A stretch of DNA of 64,000 nt from Pseudomonadota bacterium (GTDB lineage: Bacteria > Pseudomonadota > Gammaproteobacteria > Steroidobacterales > Steroidobacteraceae). The notes under the pieces were generated by a model. That model worked only from the letters and a program-made list of their open reading frames with translations. It searched no databases and had not been told where the DNA came from. Positions 44,987 through 53,962 of this stretch are shown here, in pieces (within the stretch, counting starts at the first letter, position 1; each line of letters starts with the position of its first letter). Made by a program: the position numbers and the translations under genes. The stretch lies in contig JAFEDS010000010.1 in assembly GCA_018241505.1 (NCBI GenBank), forward strand, positions 124,001 through 188,000, written 5' to 3'.

Positions 44987-46427
44987 TATTCGACCCTCTT
45001 CAGCATCCTCTTCCTCCACCAGCTCGACGCAATCGTCCAGCGCCAAGACTTCGGTCCCCGACCTGTTTGCGCAAGGCATGGCCGCGGCCGCCAAAAGCGC
45101 ACAGAAATCCACGCCACACAAAGCCCCGCAACCTAAGCACACCTCTACGGCCCCCAAGCCCGCGACAAAGACGGCGAGCGCGCCGAAGCCGAAACCAACA
45201 CCCAAACTCGACGCGGATGATTCTCAATCCAAGGCGACGGCGAAATCTGCCAGCGCGGCCGGCAAGCCCAAGCCTGCGGCGCCTCAGCCCGCGCAGAATG
45301 ACCACGCAACCGATGGCACCGCCACCGCCGAGGCCAATGCCGCGGAAGCGAATGCGGATAGCGCGAATGGCGTCAAAGGCCGCGCAACCGCACGCACAAC
45401 CGGCAAAAATGCAGCCCCGCAGAACGCCGCAGCATCAACCAAAGCACGCGAAACTGCCGCCGACCCGAGCGCGGACGAGACCAACCAATCCGGCCTGAGC
45501 CTGCTGCAGTTGCTCGCTCAGTCGCTGGGAGACGCTGACTCGGAAGCGCCTTCAACCGACACGGCCGCAGCGCCTGCTGCCACTGACAAATCGAGCACCG
45601 ACGCGACCGATAAAGCCGGCGATGACCCCAATGCAATTGCGCTTGCGATGTTCAGCCAGGCGCTGGCCGCCGCGCTCGCAGGGCAACAAACACCCGGTGC
45701 GACTGCGGCTGGCAAAGACGATGGCACGGCGGCCATAGGCGACGCCACCCGATCACCCGGCGGTGCGGCATCGACGCAGGACATTATGACAGTGCTGGCG
45801 CACGACATTGCCGCAAGTGCGCAAGGCAAATCTGACGACGCTGCAGCGCAATTCAATGTAGACCCTACAAAGCTCGGAGCTGACAGCAACAGCGATGCCG
45901 ACCCCACCCTGGCGCCCAACGCGCTCACCAACTCTCTGGCCCATTTGGGAGTTGCGTCACACTTTGCGGCGCAACACCCGCGCAACGACACCAACCCGGG
46001 GGAATTGCGGGCCCCGGTCGGCTCCTCCGACTGGAATGACGAGCTCGGCGCCCACCTCACCTGGATGACCCAGAAAGGCCTGGAAACAGGCTCGCTGCGC
46101 GTTTCGCCCGAGCACCTGGGACCCGTTGAGGTCAACATCTCGGTGCAGAACGGCGCTGCCAGCGTGTGGTTCGCGGCGAACCATGCCGACACGCGCGCCG
46201 CATTGGAACAGGCCCTGCCCCGGCTGCGCGAAATGTTTGCCAGCCAGGGAATGAACCTCGCCGACTCCGGCGTATCGCGCCAGTCTGTTGCGGACCAGGG
46301 GTCGCGCGATCGCGGCCGCTCGGGGGCGTCCCAGAGCGTTTCTGGAGTAGCCGCCGTGGCAGGCACGGAGGGCGCCTCCGCAACCGCCTCCCGCATCAAT
46401 CTCGGCCTCGTCGACCTGTACGCCTGA
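44976..46427 (+). CDS. fliK: Flagellar hook-length control protein FliK
   Basis: Secreted molecular ruler that ends hook growth and switches export specificity through FlhB. About 483 aa with an Ala/Thr/Lys/Pro-rich N-terminal and central region of low complexity (the ruler), and a folded C-terminal domain (about 350-435) with GSLRVSPEHLGPVEVNISV, VWFAANHADTRAALEQALPRLREMF. The GTG at 44976 (MALNIRPSS) is preferred; an in-frame TTG at 44961 would add five residues. The ruler region is compositionally extreme, but this is typical of FliK. Confidence 0.9.
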   Translation: MALNIRPSSASSSSTSSTQSSSAKTSVPDLFAQGMAAAAKSAQKSTPHKAPQPKHTSTAPKPATKTASAPKPKPTPKLDADDSQSKATAKSASAAGKPKPAAPQPAQNDHATDGTATAEANAAEANADSANGVKGRATARTTGKNAAPQNAAASTKARETAADPSADETNQSGLSLLQLLAQSLGDADSEAPSTDTAAAPAATDKSSTDATDKAGDDPNAIALAMFSQALAAALAGQQTPGATAAGKDDGTAAIGDATRSPGGAASTQDIMTVLAHDIAASAQGKSDDAAAQFNVDPTKLGADSNSDADPTLAPNALTNSLAHLGVASHFAAQHPRNDTNPGELRAPVGSSDWNDELGAHLTWMTQKGLETGSLRVSPEHLGPVEVNISVQNGAASVWFAANHADTRAALEQALPRLREMFASQGMNLADSGVSRQSVADQGSRDRGRSGASQSVSGVAAVAGTEGASATASRINLGLVDLYA

Positions 46428-46492
46428 AGGCTCGCTCCGCGCCGCCAATAATCCGGCGCAAGTGATCCATTTCACACTCCTGGGATTGACGC

Positions 46493-46516
46493 AAATGCCT
46501 TGTTTTGTAGGCATTT
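46493..46516 (+). terminator. Candidate stem-loop terminator after fliK
   Basis: AAATGCC and GGCATTT form a 7-bp stem around a T-rich 10-base loop, with a short T run at the 3' arm. It lies 65 bases after fliK and 19 bases before the sigma-54 promoter of fliL, so it may separate the two transcription units. The stem is modest. Confidence 0.45.
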
Positions 46517-46535
46517 TCGTACCACCTGAGCCTGG

Positions 46536-46551
46536 TGGCACGAGCGTTGCA
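46536..46551 (+). promoter_or_regulatory. Sigma-54 promoter upstream of fliL
   Basis: TGGCACGAGCGTTGCA matches the sigma-54 consensus TGGCACG-N4-TTGCA exactly, with GG and GC ten bases apart. It is 50 bases before the fliL ATG and should drive fliL-fliM-fliN-fliO-fliP-fliQ-fliR-flhB, under the FleQ- or FleR-like activator. Confidence 0.9.
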
Positions 46552-46601
46552 AACTCCACTGGCGGCTGCGTGTATGCCGCGATTGTGGAGCGACCCAGGC
46601 A

Positions 46602-47108
46602 ATGGCAGAAGTACCTGTACTGAATGCGGCGGACGGCGCCGCAGCGGCGCCCAAGAAGGGCAAGAAGTGGCTCATTATCGGCATTGCCGCATTCGTGGTG
46701 CTGGCCGGAGGTGGCGCTGCCGCCTTCTTCGCCCTGGGTCACAGCGACCCGCACAAGAAGGTGGAAGCCAAAAAAGAGCCCGCGAAGCCGCCCATGTACG
46801 TGGCGCTCGATCCCCCCTTTGTAGTCAATTTTCAAGGCGATCAGCTCGTGCGTTTCCTGCAGGTCACGGTGCAGGTGCTGACGCGCGAGCCGGAGACCGC
46901 CGAGCTCCTCAAAGCCAATGACCCGGTCGTGCGCAACGACCTGCTGATGTTGTTCGGCAACCAGAAATACGAAGTCGTCGCGCAGAACGATGGCAAGGAA
47001 AAGCTGCGCATGGACGCCCTGAAGGCCGTCCGCCACATCGTGGAAGCCAACGGCGGCAAGCCCGCAAGCATCGAAAACGTCTATTTCACAAGCTTTGTGA
47101 TGCAGTAA
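46602..47108 (+). CDS. fliL: Flagellar basal body-associated protein FliL
   Basis: Single-pass inner-membrane protein that surrounds and supports the stators. It has 168 aa: cytoplasmic Lys-rich start (KKGKKWLIIG), one membrane segment (IIGIAAFVVLAGGGAAAFFAL), then a periplasmic domain with YVALDPPFVVNFQGDQLVRFLQVTVQVLTRE and the C-terminal ENVYFTSFVMQ, where the pattern VYFTSFVMQ is typical. Leads the second flagellar operon behind a consensus sigma-54 promoter. Confidence 0.95.
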   Translation: MAEVPVLNAADGAAAAPKKGKKWLIIGIAAFVVLAGGGAAAFFALGHSDPHKKVEAKKEPAKPPMYVALDPPFVVNFQGDQLVRFLQVTVQVLTREPETAELLKANDPVVRNDLLMLFGNQKYEVVAQNDGKEKLRMDALKAVRHIVEANGGKPASIENVYFTSFVMQ

Positions 47109-47110
47109 TC

Positions 47111-48121
47111 GTGAGCGACGACAAGATACTCGATCAGGACGAAATCGACGCCCTCATTCACGGCGTCGACCTCGGCAAAGTAGACACGACACCCGAGGCC
47201 GCGCCCGGCGAAGCTCGGGCGTACGATTTCAACAACCAGATGCGGATCGTGCGCGGCCGCATGCCGACGCTCGAGATGATCAACGAGCGCTTCGCACGCA
47301 TCTTCCGCGTCAGCCTGTACAACATGTTGCGCCGGAGCCCGGAAATCTCGGTGCAACAGATCCAGGTGAAGAAGTTCAGCGAATACGTGCACACGCTCCA
47401 CGTGCCCACGAGCCTGAACCTCGTGAAGATGAATCCCCTGCGCGGCACGGCGCTGGTGGTGCTCGAACCGAAGCTCGTGTTCGCGACCGTCGACAACTTC
47501 TTCGGCGGTACCGGCCGGCACGCGAAAATTGAAGGCCGCGAATTCACCGCCACCGAGCAGCGGGTCATCCACATGGTGTTGCGCAACGTGTTCGCCGACC
47601 TTCACGAGGCCTGGTCCCACGTAGCCCCCATTGAAGTTGAATTCGTGCAGCACGAAATCAACCCGCATTTCGCCAACATCGTCTCGCCGTCGGAGATTGT
47701 GGTCGTCACCAGTTTCCACATCGAGCTGGATGGCGGCGGCGGCAACCTGCACGTGACCATGCCTTACGCCATGATTGAGCCGCTGCGCGAAGTTCTCGAC
47801 GCCGGCATGGCGAGCGACCGCGTCGATAACGACGAGCGTTGGGCAGTCACCCTGCGCGAGGAGATCGAAGAGGCCGAAGTACAGCTCACGACGCGCCTGG
47901 GCTACGCCAACATCTCGCTGTCCACATTGTTGAATATGAAGCCCGGGGACATTGTCCCCTGCGATTTTCTCGGCCAGGTCACCATCCTGGCCGAAGAAGT
48001 TCCTGTGTTCCGCGGCAGCTTCGGCCTGTCGCACGGCCTGCAGGCCGTCAAGGTCGAAGAGCGTGTCCGCCGCCAAACCGCCGTTCTGAACAACGACAGT
48101 CCGATTGCCAAGAGAGCCTGA
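47111..48121 (+). CDS. fliM: Flagellar motor switch protein FliM
   Basis: C-ring protein that binds phospho-CheY through its N-terminus and reverses rotation. It has 336 aa. The CheY-binding peptide is near the start (ILDQDEIDALIHGV), followed by the CheC-like middle domain (MRIVRGRMPTLEMINERFARIF) with the GGxG-type FGGTGRHAKIEGREF, and a C-terminal SpoA domain (YANISLSTLLNMKPGDIVPCDF). The start is a GTG at 47111, 2 bases after fliL. Confidence 0.97.
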   Translation: MSDDKILDQDEIDALIHGVDLGKVDTTPEAAPGEARAYDFNNQMRIVRGRMPTLEMINERFARIFRVSLYNMLRRSPEISVQQIQVKKFSEYVHTLHVPTSLNLVKMNPLRGTALVVLEPKLVFATVDNFFGGTGRHAKIEGREFTATEQRVIHMVLRNVFADLHEAWSHVAPIEVEFVQHEINPHFANIVSPSEIVVVTSFHIELDGGGGNLHVTMPYAMIEPLREVLDAGMASDRVDNDERWAVTLREEIEEAEVQLTTRLGYANISLSTLLNMKPGDIVPCDFLGQVTILAEEVPVFRGSFGLSHGLQAVKVEERVRRQTAVLNNDSPIAKRA

Positions 48122-48131
48122 GGAAGACGCC

Positions 48132-48467
48132 ATGAATGCCACTGCCGCCGAGCCGAAAACCGCGGAATTCGACAACCTTCAGGATGAAGGCCAGCCAGCC
48201 GGCCGCGACGTCAACCTGGACGTCATTCTCGATGTGCCCGTCACTCTGTCCATGGAGGTCGGCCGCACCCGCATTCCCATCCGCAACCTGCTGCAACTGA
48301 ACCAGGGTTCGGTCGTGGAGCTCGATCGCGCCGCCGGCGAGCCGCTCGATGTGTTCGTGAACGGAACCCTCGTTGCGCACGGTGAAGTCGTCGTGGTCAA
48401 CGAGAAATTCGGTATCCGGCTCACCGACGTCATCAGTCCTGCCGAGCGCATCCGCAAGCTGAAGTGA
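48132..48467 (+). CDS. fliN: Flagellar motor switch protein FliN
   Basis: C-ring protein and docking site for FliH. It has 111 aa from the ATG at 48132, which has GAGGA upstream; a longer frame starts inside fliM. The SpoA domain shows DVILDVPVTLSMEVGRTRIPI, NLLQLNQGSVVELDRAAGEPLDVFVNGTLVAHGEVVVVNEKFGIRLTD. Its stop overlaps the GTG of fliO by 4 bases. Confidence 0.96.
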   Translation: MNATAAEPKTAEFDNLQDEGQPAGRDVNLDVILDVPVTLSMEVGRTRIPIRNLLQLNQGSVVELDRAAGEPLDVFVNGTLVAHGEVVVVNEKFGIRLTDVISPAERIRKLK

Positions 48468-48892
48468 GTCGCGTGGAATCCAACCTCGTAGCAACGACCG
48501 CGCCACCGAATAACCATCCCTTCGCGGCGCCCCAGACTGTCACCGCGCCCACGGCCCCCACGGCTGGTGGGCTCGCGCAGGTGACGTTTGCATTGTTGGT
48601 TGTGCTCGTCGCTATTTTCGCGGTCGCATGGGTAGCCCGTCGCATGCGCGGATTCAGCAATCGCGTCGCGGGCGGCTCGCTCGACGTCCTTGCCGACATT
48701 TCACTGGGCCAGAAAGAGCGCGCCGTACTGTTGAAAGTGGGCGCGAAACAGATTCTCGTGGGCGTGGCCCCGGGACGGGTCAATACCTTGCACGTACTGG
48801 AAGAGCCGCTGGAGCTGACGAAACCGTCGCCGGGGCCCAATGACGCGCGTCCCAACTTCAAGCAACTGATGCTGCGGAGCCTGGGCAAGTGA
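48464..48892 (+). CDS. fliO: Flagellar biosynthetic protein FliO
   Basis: Bitopic inner-membrane protein that helps FliP assemble into the export gate. It has 142 aa: a Pro/Thr-rich N-terminus, one membrane segment ([25 protein letters not shown]), and a cytoplasmic domain ([38 protein letters not shown]), as in FliO. The GTG start overlaps the fliN stop, and its stop overlaps the fliP start. Confidence 0.92.
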   Translation: MSRVESNLVATTAPPNNHPFAAPQTVTAPTAPTAGGLAQVTFALLVVLVAIFAVAWVARRMRGFSNRVAGGSLDVLADISLGQKERAVLLKVGAKQILVGVAPGRVNTLHVLEEPLELTKPSPGPNDARPNFKQLMLRSLGK

Positions 48893-49650
48893 GGCGTCTC
48901 ACCAAAATCGCCCGCCTGATGGTTCCGGCGGCGACGCTGCTGATACCCGCGGCCTCGATGGCGGCCGACATCGGTTTGCCCGCCCTGTCGGTGCAGACCG
49001 CCCCGAGCGGTGGCGGCCAGACCTACACACTGACATTGCAGGTCCTGGCGCTGATGACGGCGCTGACCCTGCTGCCGGCCATTCTGCTCATGATGACGGC
49101 CTTCACGCGGGTCATCATTGTGTTGAGCATCCTGCGCCAGGCGCTGGGAGCCGGCCAGACCCCGCCCAACCAGGTCCTGATCGGCCTGTCCTTGTTCCTC
49201 ACGTTCTTCATCATGACGCCCGTCATCGACCGCATCAACGAAGATGCCTTCAAGCCGTATTCCGCCGGCACGATCGAGGCGAGCGTCGCCATGGATCGCG
49301 CCCTCGTGCCGCTCAAGAAATTCATGCTCGACCAGACGCGCGAGAGTGACATCGCCACTTTCGTCAAGATCTCCGGCGGCAAGGGCTTCGCGAGCCCGCA
49401 GGATGTGCCGCTGACCCTGCTGGTGCCGGCCTTTGTGACCAGCGAGCTGAAAACAGCTTTTCTCATGGGCTTTCTGATCTTCATTCCCTTCGTGATCATC
49501 GACCTCGTGGTCGCGAGCGTGTTGATGTCCATGGGCATGATGATGCTCTCGCCCGTGCTCATCTCGTTACCTTTCAAGCTCATGTTGTTCGTGCTCGTCG
49601 ACGGCTGGACGCTCGTCATGGGCACCCTGGCCTCCAGCTTCTATTCCTGA
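48889..49650 (+). CDS. fliP: Flagellar export gate protein FliP
   Basis: Core of the export gate (FliP5-FliQ4-FliR1). It has 253 aa with a cleavable signal peptide ([16 protein letters not shown]), a first membrane segment ([25 protein letters not shown]), the conserved [36 protein letters not shown] region and the C-terminal [24 protein letters not shown]. The start is a GTG at 48889. Confidence 0.96.
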   Translation: MRRLTKIARLMVPAATLLIPAASMAADIGLPALSVQTAPSGGGQTYTLTLQVLALMTALTLLPAILLMMTAFTRVIIVLSILRQALGAGQTPPNQVLIGLSLFLTFFIMTPVIDRINEDAFKPYSAGTIEASVAMDRALVPLKKFMLDQTRESDIATFVKISGGKGFASPQDVPLTLLVPAFVTSELKTAFLMGFLIFIPFVIIDLVVASVLMSMGMMMLSPVLISLPFKLMLFVLVDGWTLVMGTLASSFYS

Positions 49651-49667
49651 CTTCCGGCAAATAAACC

Positions 49668-49937
49668 ATGTCACCTGAAACAGTCATGACCATCGGCAGC
49701 CGTGCGCTGGAAATCACGTTGCTGCTCGCCGCGCCGCTGCTGGTCGTGGCCCTCGTCACGGGCCTCATCATCGGTGCCTTCCAGGCGGCCACCCAGATCA
49801 ATGAGCAGACGCTGTCGTTCATTCCGAAGCTGCTGGCCATGGCACTGGCCCTGGTCATCGCCGGTCCCTGGATGCTCAAGGTGCTGCTGAGCTACACCCA
49901 TGAGCTGTTCGAAAGCATTCCCAACCTGATCAATTGA
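49668..49937 (+). CDS. fliQ: Flagellar export gate protein FliQ
   Basis: An 89-aa two-helix membrane protein of the export gate. Segments: ALEITLLLAAPLLVVALVTG and LLAMALALVIAGPWMLKVLL, with FQAATQINEQTLSFIPKL between them, which is the family signature. Seventeen bases after fliP and 19 before fliR. Confidence 0.96.
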   Translation: MSPETVMTIGSRALEITLLLAAPLLVVALVTGLIIGAFQAATQINEQTLSFIPKLLAMALALVIAGPWMLKVLLSYTHELFESIPNLIN

Positions 49938-49956
49938 CGAGATCGAAGCGGCCGCC

Positions 49957-50739
49957 ATGCTCAACATCACCACAGGACAGCTCGAGGGATGGCTCGCGCA
50001 GTTGCTGTGGCCGTTCATTCGCGTGGGCGCCTGCTTCATGGTGGCTCCGGCATTCGGCGCCGTGTTTGTACCGGCCCGGATCCGCATAGTTCTGGCAGGC
50101 GCGGTCGCCATGATCATTGCGCCGCTCATTCCCACGCCGGCGCAAATCACGGTGTTTTCCCCTGCGGGCATCGTCGTAACCCTGCAGCAGATCATCATCG
50201 GAATTGCCATCGGATTCAGCCTGCAGCTTCTGTTCGATGCCGTGACCCTCGGCGGCCAGTTGCTTGCCAACAGCATGGGACTGTCGTTCGCGTTCAATAC
50301 CGACCCGATGCACGGAGTACAGACGCCTGTGCTGGGTCAGATCTACTCGATGCTGGTCATGCTCACGTTCCTGGCACTGGACGGTCACCTGAAGTTGATT
50401 GAAGTGCTGGTCGACGGCTTTCAGACACTCCCCGTGGGCACGACGGGCCTCGGCCAGGACGGCATCTGGTCCATTGTCACGTGGGGCTCATTGCTCTTCT
50501 CGGGTGCCCTGCAGATTGCCTTACCTGGCGTCACCGCCCTGCTGATTGTCAACATTGCTTTCGGCGTCATGAGCCGCGCGGCACCGCAATTCAACCTGTT
50601 TGGTGTCGGCTTCCCGATTACATTGGTATTCGGGCTCATGATCATTCTCGCGGGTCTGCCGGCGATGCAGAACACGTTCGTGCATCTGCTGGCGGATGCA
50701 TTCGACCTGCTCCGCAAGCTCAGCACTCCAGGGAGTTGA
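49957..50739 (+). CDS. fliR: Flagellar export gate protein FliR
   Basis: Single-copy gate protein, 260 aa, with about six hydrophobic segments. Visible signature: VGACFMVAPAFGAVFVPARIRIVLAGAVAMIIAPL, IGIAIGFSLQLLFDAVTLGGQLLANSMGLSFAFNTDP and the C-terminal ALLIVNIAFGVMSRAAPQFNLFGVGFPIT. Three bases separate it from flhB. Confidence 0.96.
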   Translation: MLNITTGQLEGWLAQLLWPFIRVGACFMVAPAFGAVFVPARIRIVLAGAVAMIIAPLIPTPAQITVFSPAGIVVTLQQIIIGIAIGFSLQLLFDAVTLGGQLLANSMGLSFAFNTDPMHGVQTPVLGQIYSMLVMLTFLALDGHLKLIEVLVDGFQTLPVGTTGLGQDGIWSIVTWGSLLFSGALQIALPGVTALLIVNIAFGVMSRAAPQFNLFGVGFPITLVFGLMIILAGLPAMQNTFVHLLADAFDLLRKLSTPGS

Positions 50740-50742
50740 CGC

Positions 50743-51867
50743 ATGGCGGAGAATGAAGCCGAACGGACCGAACAACCTACTCCCAAGCGCCTGGAAGAGG
50801 CGCGCAAGAAAGGTCAAATTCCCCGCTCGACCGAGCTCAGCGCGGCGGCAGTGATCCTGGCCGTGGGCGCGGGTCTGCATTATCTCGGCGGCTATATGGG
50901 CACGCGCCTGAACGGGCTGATGTCCTCGAGTCTGAGCCTGACCCGTGAGCAGTCCGTCGACGAATCACTCATGATATCGACGCTGACCGCGGAAGCGGCC
51001 CATGCCCTGATTGCCTGCGCGCCCATCCTCGGCCTCACCCTGATCGTGGCCCTGCTCGCCCCGATGTTACTGGGTGGGTGGAACATGAGCTTCGAGGCGC
51101 TGGCTCCCGACTTTACTCGTCTGAATCCCCTGAACGGTTTCGGGCGCATGTTCTCCATGAACAGTGTCGTGAACCTGGCCAAGGCCTTCGCCAAGTTCAT
51201 TTTCCTCGGCCTGGTGGCCGTCCTGGTCCTGAAGCAGAAGTACAGCGAGCTCATGGGCCTCGGCATGGAGCCCACCCGGGTCGCCATTGCCCACGCGACC
51301 TCGCTGACCGGCTATGCCTTCCTCATGCTGGCGGCTACGTTGGGGTTGATTGCCGCCATCGACGTTCCCTGGCAACTGTTCCAGCACAACAAACAACTGC
51401 GCATGACCCGTGAGGAAATCAAGGAGGAAATGAAGGAGAGCGACGGCTCGCCCGAGGTCAAGGGCCGTGTCCGCCAGTTGCAGCGCGAATTTTCCCGCCG
51501 CCGCATGATGCAGGAGGTGCCGAAGGCGGACGTCATCGTCACCAACCCGACTCACTTCGCGGTTGCGTTGAAATATGACGAGAAGCGCATGGGTGCGCCG
51601 ATTGTCGTCGCCAAGGGCGCGGATCTGGTCGCGGCCCGCATCCGCGAGGTTGCCACCGAGAGCCTCGTCCCTGTTTTCGAAGCTCCGCCGCTGGCACGTG
51701 CCTTGTTCAAGAGTGTGGAGATCGGTGCGGAGATTCCGGCCACCCTGTATGTGGCCGTGGCCCAGGTTCTCACCTACATCTACCAACTGAAGACTGCGCG
51801 CCGCGATGGTCTGCAGCCGCCCACGCCGCCGGATATCGATCCGGCGCTCGACGAGACGAAGCACTAA
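50743..51867 (+). CDS. flhB: Flagellar export switch protein FlhB
   Basis: Export-gate protein whose cytoplasmic domain cleaves itself and switches from hook to filament substrates after contact with FliK. It has 374 aa: ERTEQPTPKRLEEARKKGQIPRS at the start, four membrane segments, then the autocleavage site NPTH in VIVTNPTHFAVALKYDEK and APIVVAKGADLVAARIREVA. All expected parts are present. Confidence 0.97.
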   Translation: MAENEAERTEQPTPKRLEEARKKGQIPRSTELSAAAVILAVGAGLHYLGGYMGTRLNGLMSSSLSLTREQSVDESLMISTLTAEAAHALIACAPILGLTLIVALLAPMLLGGWNMSFEALAPDFTRLNPLNGFGRMFSMNSVVNLAKAFAKFIFLGLVAVLVLKQKYSELMGLGMEPTRVAIAHATSLTGYAFLMLAATLGLIAAIDVPWQLFQHNKQLRMTREEIKEEMKESDGSPEVKGRVRQLQREFSRRRMMQEVPKADVIVTNPTHFAVALKYDEKRMGAPIVVAKGADLVAARIREVATESLVPVFEAPPLARALFKSVEIGAEIPATLYVAVAQVLTYIYQLKTARRDGLQPPTPPDIDPALDETKH

Positions 51868-51870
51868 CTC

Positions 51871-53961
51871 ATGGCCGTAACCGGAACCAACTCAACGCCT
51901 GCCATGCCGACCCTGAAGGACATCCTGCGTAGCGGGGTCGGCGTGCCCATTGGCGTGCTCGCCGTCCTGTCGATGGTCGTGCTGCCGCTGCCGCCGATCA
52001 TTCTGGATTCGCTCTTCACGTTCAACATTGCGCTGTCGCTGGTGATCGTGATGGCGGTGTTCTATGTGTCACGCCCGGTTGAATTCGCCGTGTTTCCGAC
52101 CATTTTGCTGTTGGCCACGTTGTTGCGGCTGGCACTGAACGTCGCGTCCACCCGCGTCGTCCTGTTGAATGGGCATACCGGACCGCAGGCCGCCGGCCAC
52201 GTCATTCAGTCGTTCGGTGAATTCGTCATTGGCGGCAACTTCGCCGTCGGCGTCGTCGTGTTCATCATTCTGACCATCATCAACTTCGTGGTCGTCACCA
52301 AAGGCGCAGGCCGCATCTCCGAAGTCAGCGCGCGATTCACGTTGGACGCCATGCCCGGCAAACAGATGGCAATCGACGCCGACCTGAACGCGGGACTGAT
52401 CACGCAGGACGAAGCCCGTGCCCGTCGCCTCGAAGTACGCTCCGAGGCCGATTTCTACGGCTCCATGGACGGTGCCAGCAAGTTTGTCCGCGGCGACGCC
52501 ATCGCCGGCATCCTGATCCTGTTTATCAACATCATCGGTGGCCTCGCCATCGGTACCATCGGTCACGGCCTCGCTGTGGCCGATGCCGGCAAGACCTACA
52601 CATTGCTGACCATCGGTGACGGCCTCGTTACTCAGATTCCGGCGTTGCTGTTGTCAACGGCCGTTGCATTGCTCGTTACCCGCGTGTCGCGCGCCACGGA
52701 TATGAGCGGTGAGATGTCAAAGCAGTTGTTCGGCAACCCCAAGGCGCTGGCCGTGGCCGCCGGCCTGCTCGGACTGATTGGCATCGTTCCGGGTATGCCG
52801 AATTTCGCTTTCCTGACCATGGCGGCCCTGTGTGGCGGCGGGGCGTGGCTGCTGGCCCGCCGGCGCGCCAATCCTCCGGCGCCCGCCGTATTGCCGCCCG
52901 TCCCCGTGGCTCCCCCGGAGAGCAAGGAACTGAGCTGGGACGACGTGCAGGGCGTAGACCTCATCGGCCTCGAAGTGGGATATCGCCTGGTGCCGCTGGT
53001 CGACAAAAAGCAAAACGGCGATCTTTTGGCGCGGGTGCGCGGTGTGCGCCGCAAACTGTCCCAGGATCTGGGTTTCCTCATCCCCGCCGTGCACATCCGT
53101 GACAACCTGGACCTCGCTCCAAACGTCTACCGCATCAATCTTTCGGGTGTTCCGGTCGGCGAAGCCATCATTTATCCAGAACGTGAACTGGCTATCAATC
53201 CGGGCAGAGTGTTTGGCCCCATCCAGGGAATTGCGACACGCGACCCGGCATTTGGCATGGAAGCGCTCTGGATCGAGCCCGGCCAGCGCGATCAGGCGCA
53301 AACTCTCGGCTACACGGTGGTGGATCCGAGCACTGTCATTGCGACACATCTCAGTTTCATCATCCAGTCGCACGCCAACGAGATCCTCGGCCACGAGGAA
53401 GTGCAGCACCTGCTCAACACCCTGGCGAAGACGGCTCCCAAGCTGGTCGAAGACCTGGTCCCCAAGCTCCTGCCGCTGTCCGTGGTGGTACGTGTATTGC
53501 AGTGTCTACTGGCAGAGCGTGTTCCGGTCAGAAACATTCGCACAATCGTCGAAACTTTGGCGGAACACGCGGCGAAGACTCAGGACCCAATGGTGTTGAT
53601 GGGCCACGTACGAGTGGCCCTGGGGAGGCAGATAGTGCAGGACATTGCAGGCGTGGGCGCGGAATTGCCCGTGATTACGCTCGAGCCGGACCTCGAGCGC
53701 CTGCTGGCCAGCTCGCTCGCCGGCAACGCCGCGAACCCCGGGCTCGAACCCGGACTCGCGGAGCGGCTGCAGCAGCGAGTGGCGGAAGCCACCCGCCGGC
53801 AGGAGAACTCCGGTGAACCGGCGGTACTGCTGGTGCCACCGCAACTGCGGCAAAACCTCACGCGGTTCCTGAGATCGAGCATGCCGAACCTCCACGTGTT
53901 GGCGTGGAACGAGATACCCGACAACCGCAAGGTGCGTCTGGTAACCGCAGTAGGAAAGTAA
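51871..53961 (+). CDS. flhA: Flagellar export protein FlhA
   Basis: Major export-gate protein and substrate docking platform; forms a nonameric ring and uses the proton motive force. It has 696 aa: eight N-terminal membrane segments with the FHIPEP-family region FPTILLLATLLRLALNVASTRVVL, FVVVTKGAGRISEVSARFTLDAMPGKQMAIDADLNAG, then a cytoplasmic domain (about 350-696) with IGLEVGYRLVPLVD and DPSTVIATHLSFIIQSHANEILG. Three bases after flhB, one before flhF. Confidence 0.97.
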   Translation: MAVTGTNSTPAMPTLKDILRSGVGVPIGVLAVLSMVVLPLPPIILDSLFTFNIALSLVIVMAVFYVSRPVEFAVFPTILLLATLLRLALNVASTRVVLLNGHTGPQAAGHVIQSFGEFVIGGNFAVGVVVFIILTIINFVVVTKGAGRISEVSARFTLDAMPGKQMAIDADLNAGLITQDEARARRLEVRSEADFYGSMDGASKFVRGDAIAGILILFINIIGGLAIGTIGHGLAVADAGKTYTLLTIGDGLVTQIPALLLSTAVALLVTRVSRATDMSGEMSKQLFGNPKALAVAAGLLGLIGIVPGMPNFAFLTMAALCGGGAWLLARRRANPPAPAVLPPVPVAPPESKELSWDDVQGVDLIGLEVGYRLVPLVDKKQNGDLLARVRGVRRKLSQDLGFLIPAVHIRDNLDLAPNVYRINLSGVPVGEAIIYPERELAINPGRVFGPIQGIATRDPAFGMEALWIEPGQRDQAQTLGYTVVDPSTVIATHLSFIIQSHANEILGHEEVQHLLNTLAKTAPKLVEDLVPKLLPLSVVVRVLQCLLAERVPVRNIRTIVETLAEHAAKTQDPMVLMGHVRVALGRQIVQDIAGVGAELPVITLEPDLERLLASSLAGNAANPGLEPGLAERLQQRVAEATRRQENSGEPAVLLVPPQLRQNLTRFLRSSMPNLHVLAWNEIPDNRKVRLVTAVGK

Positions 53962-53962
53962 G

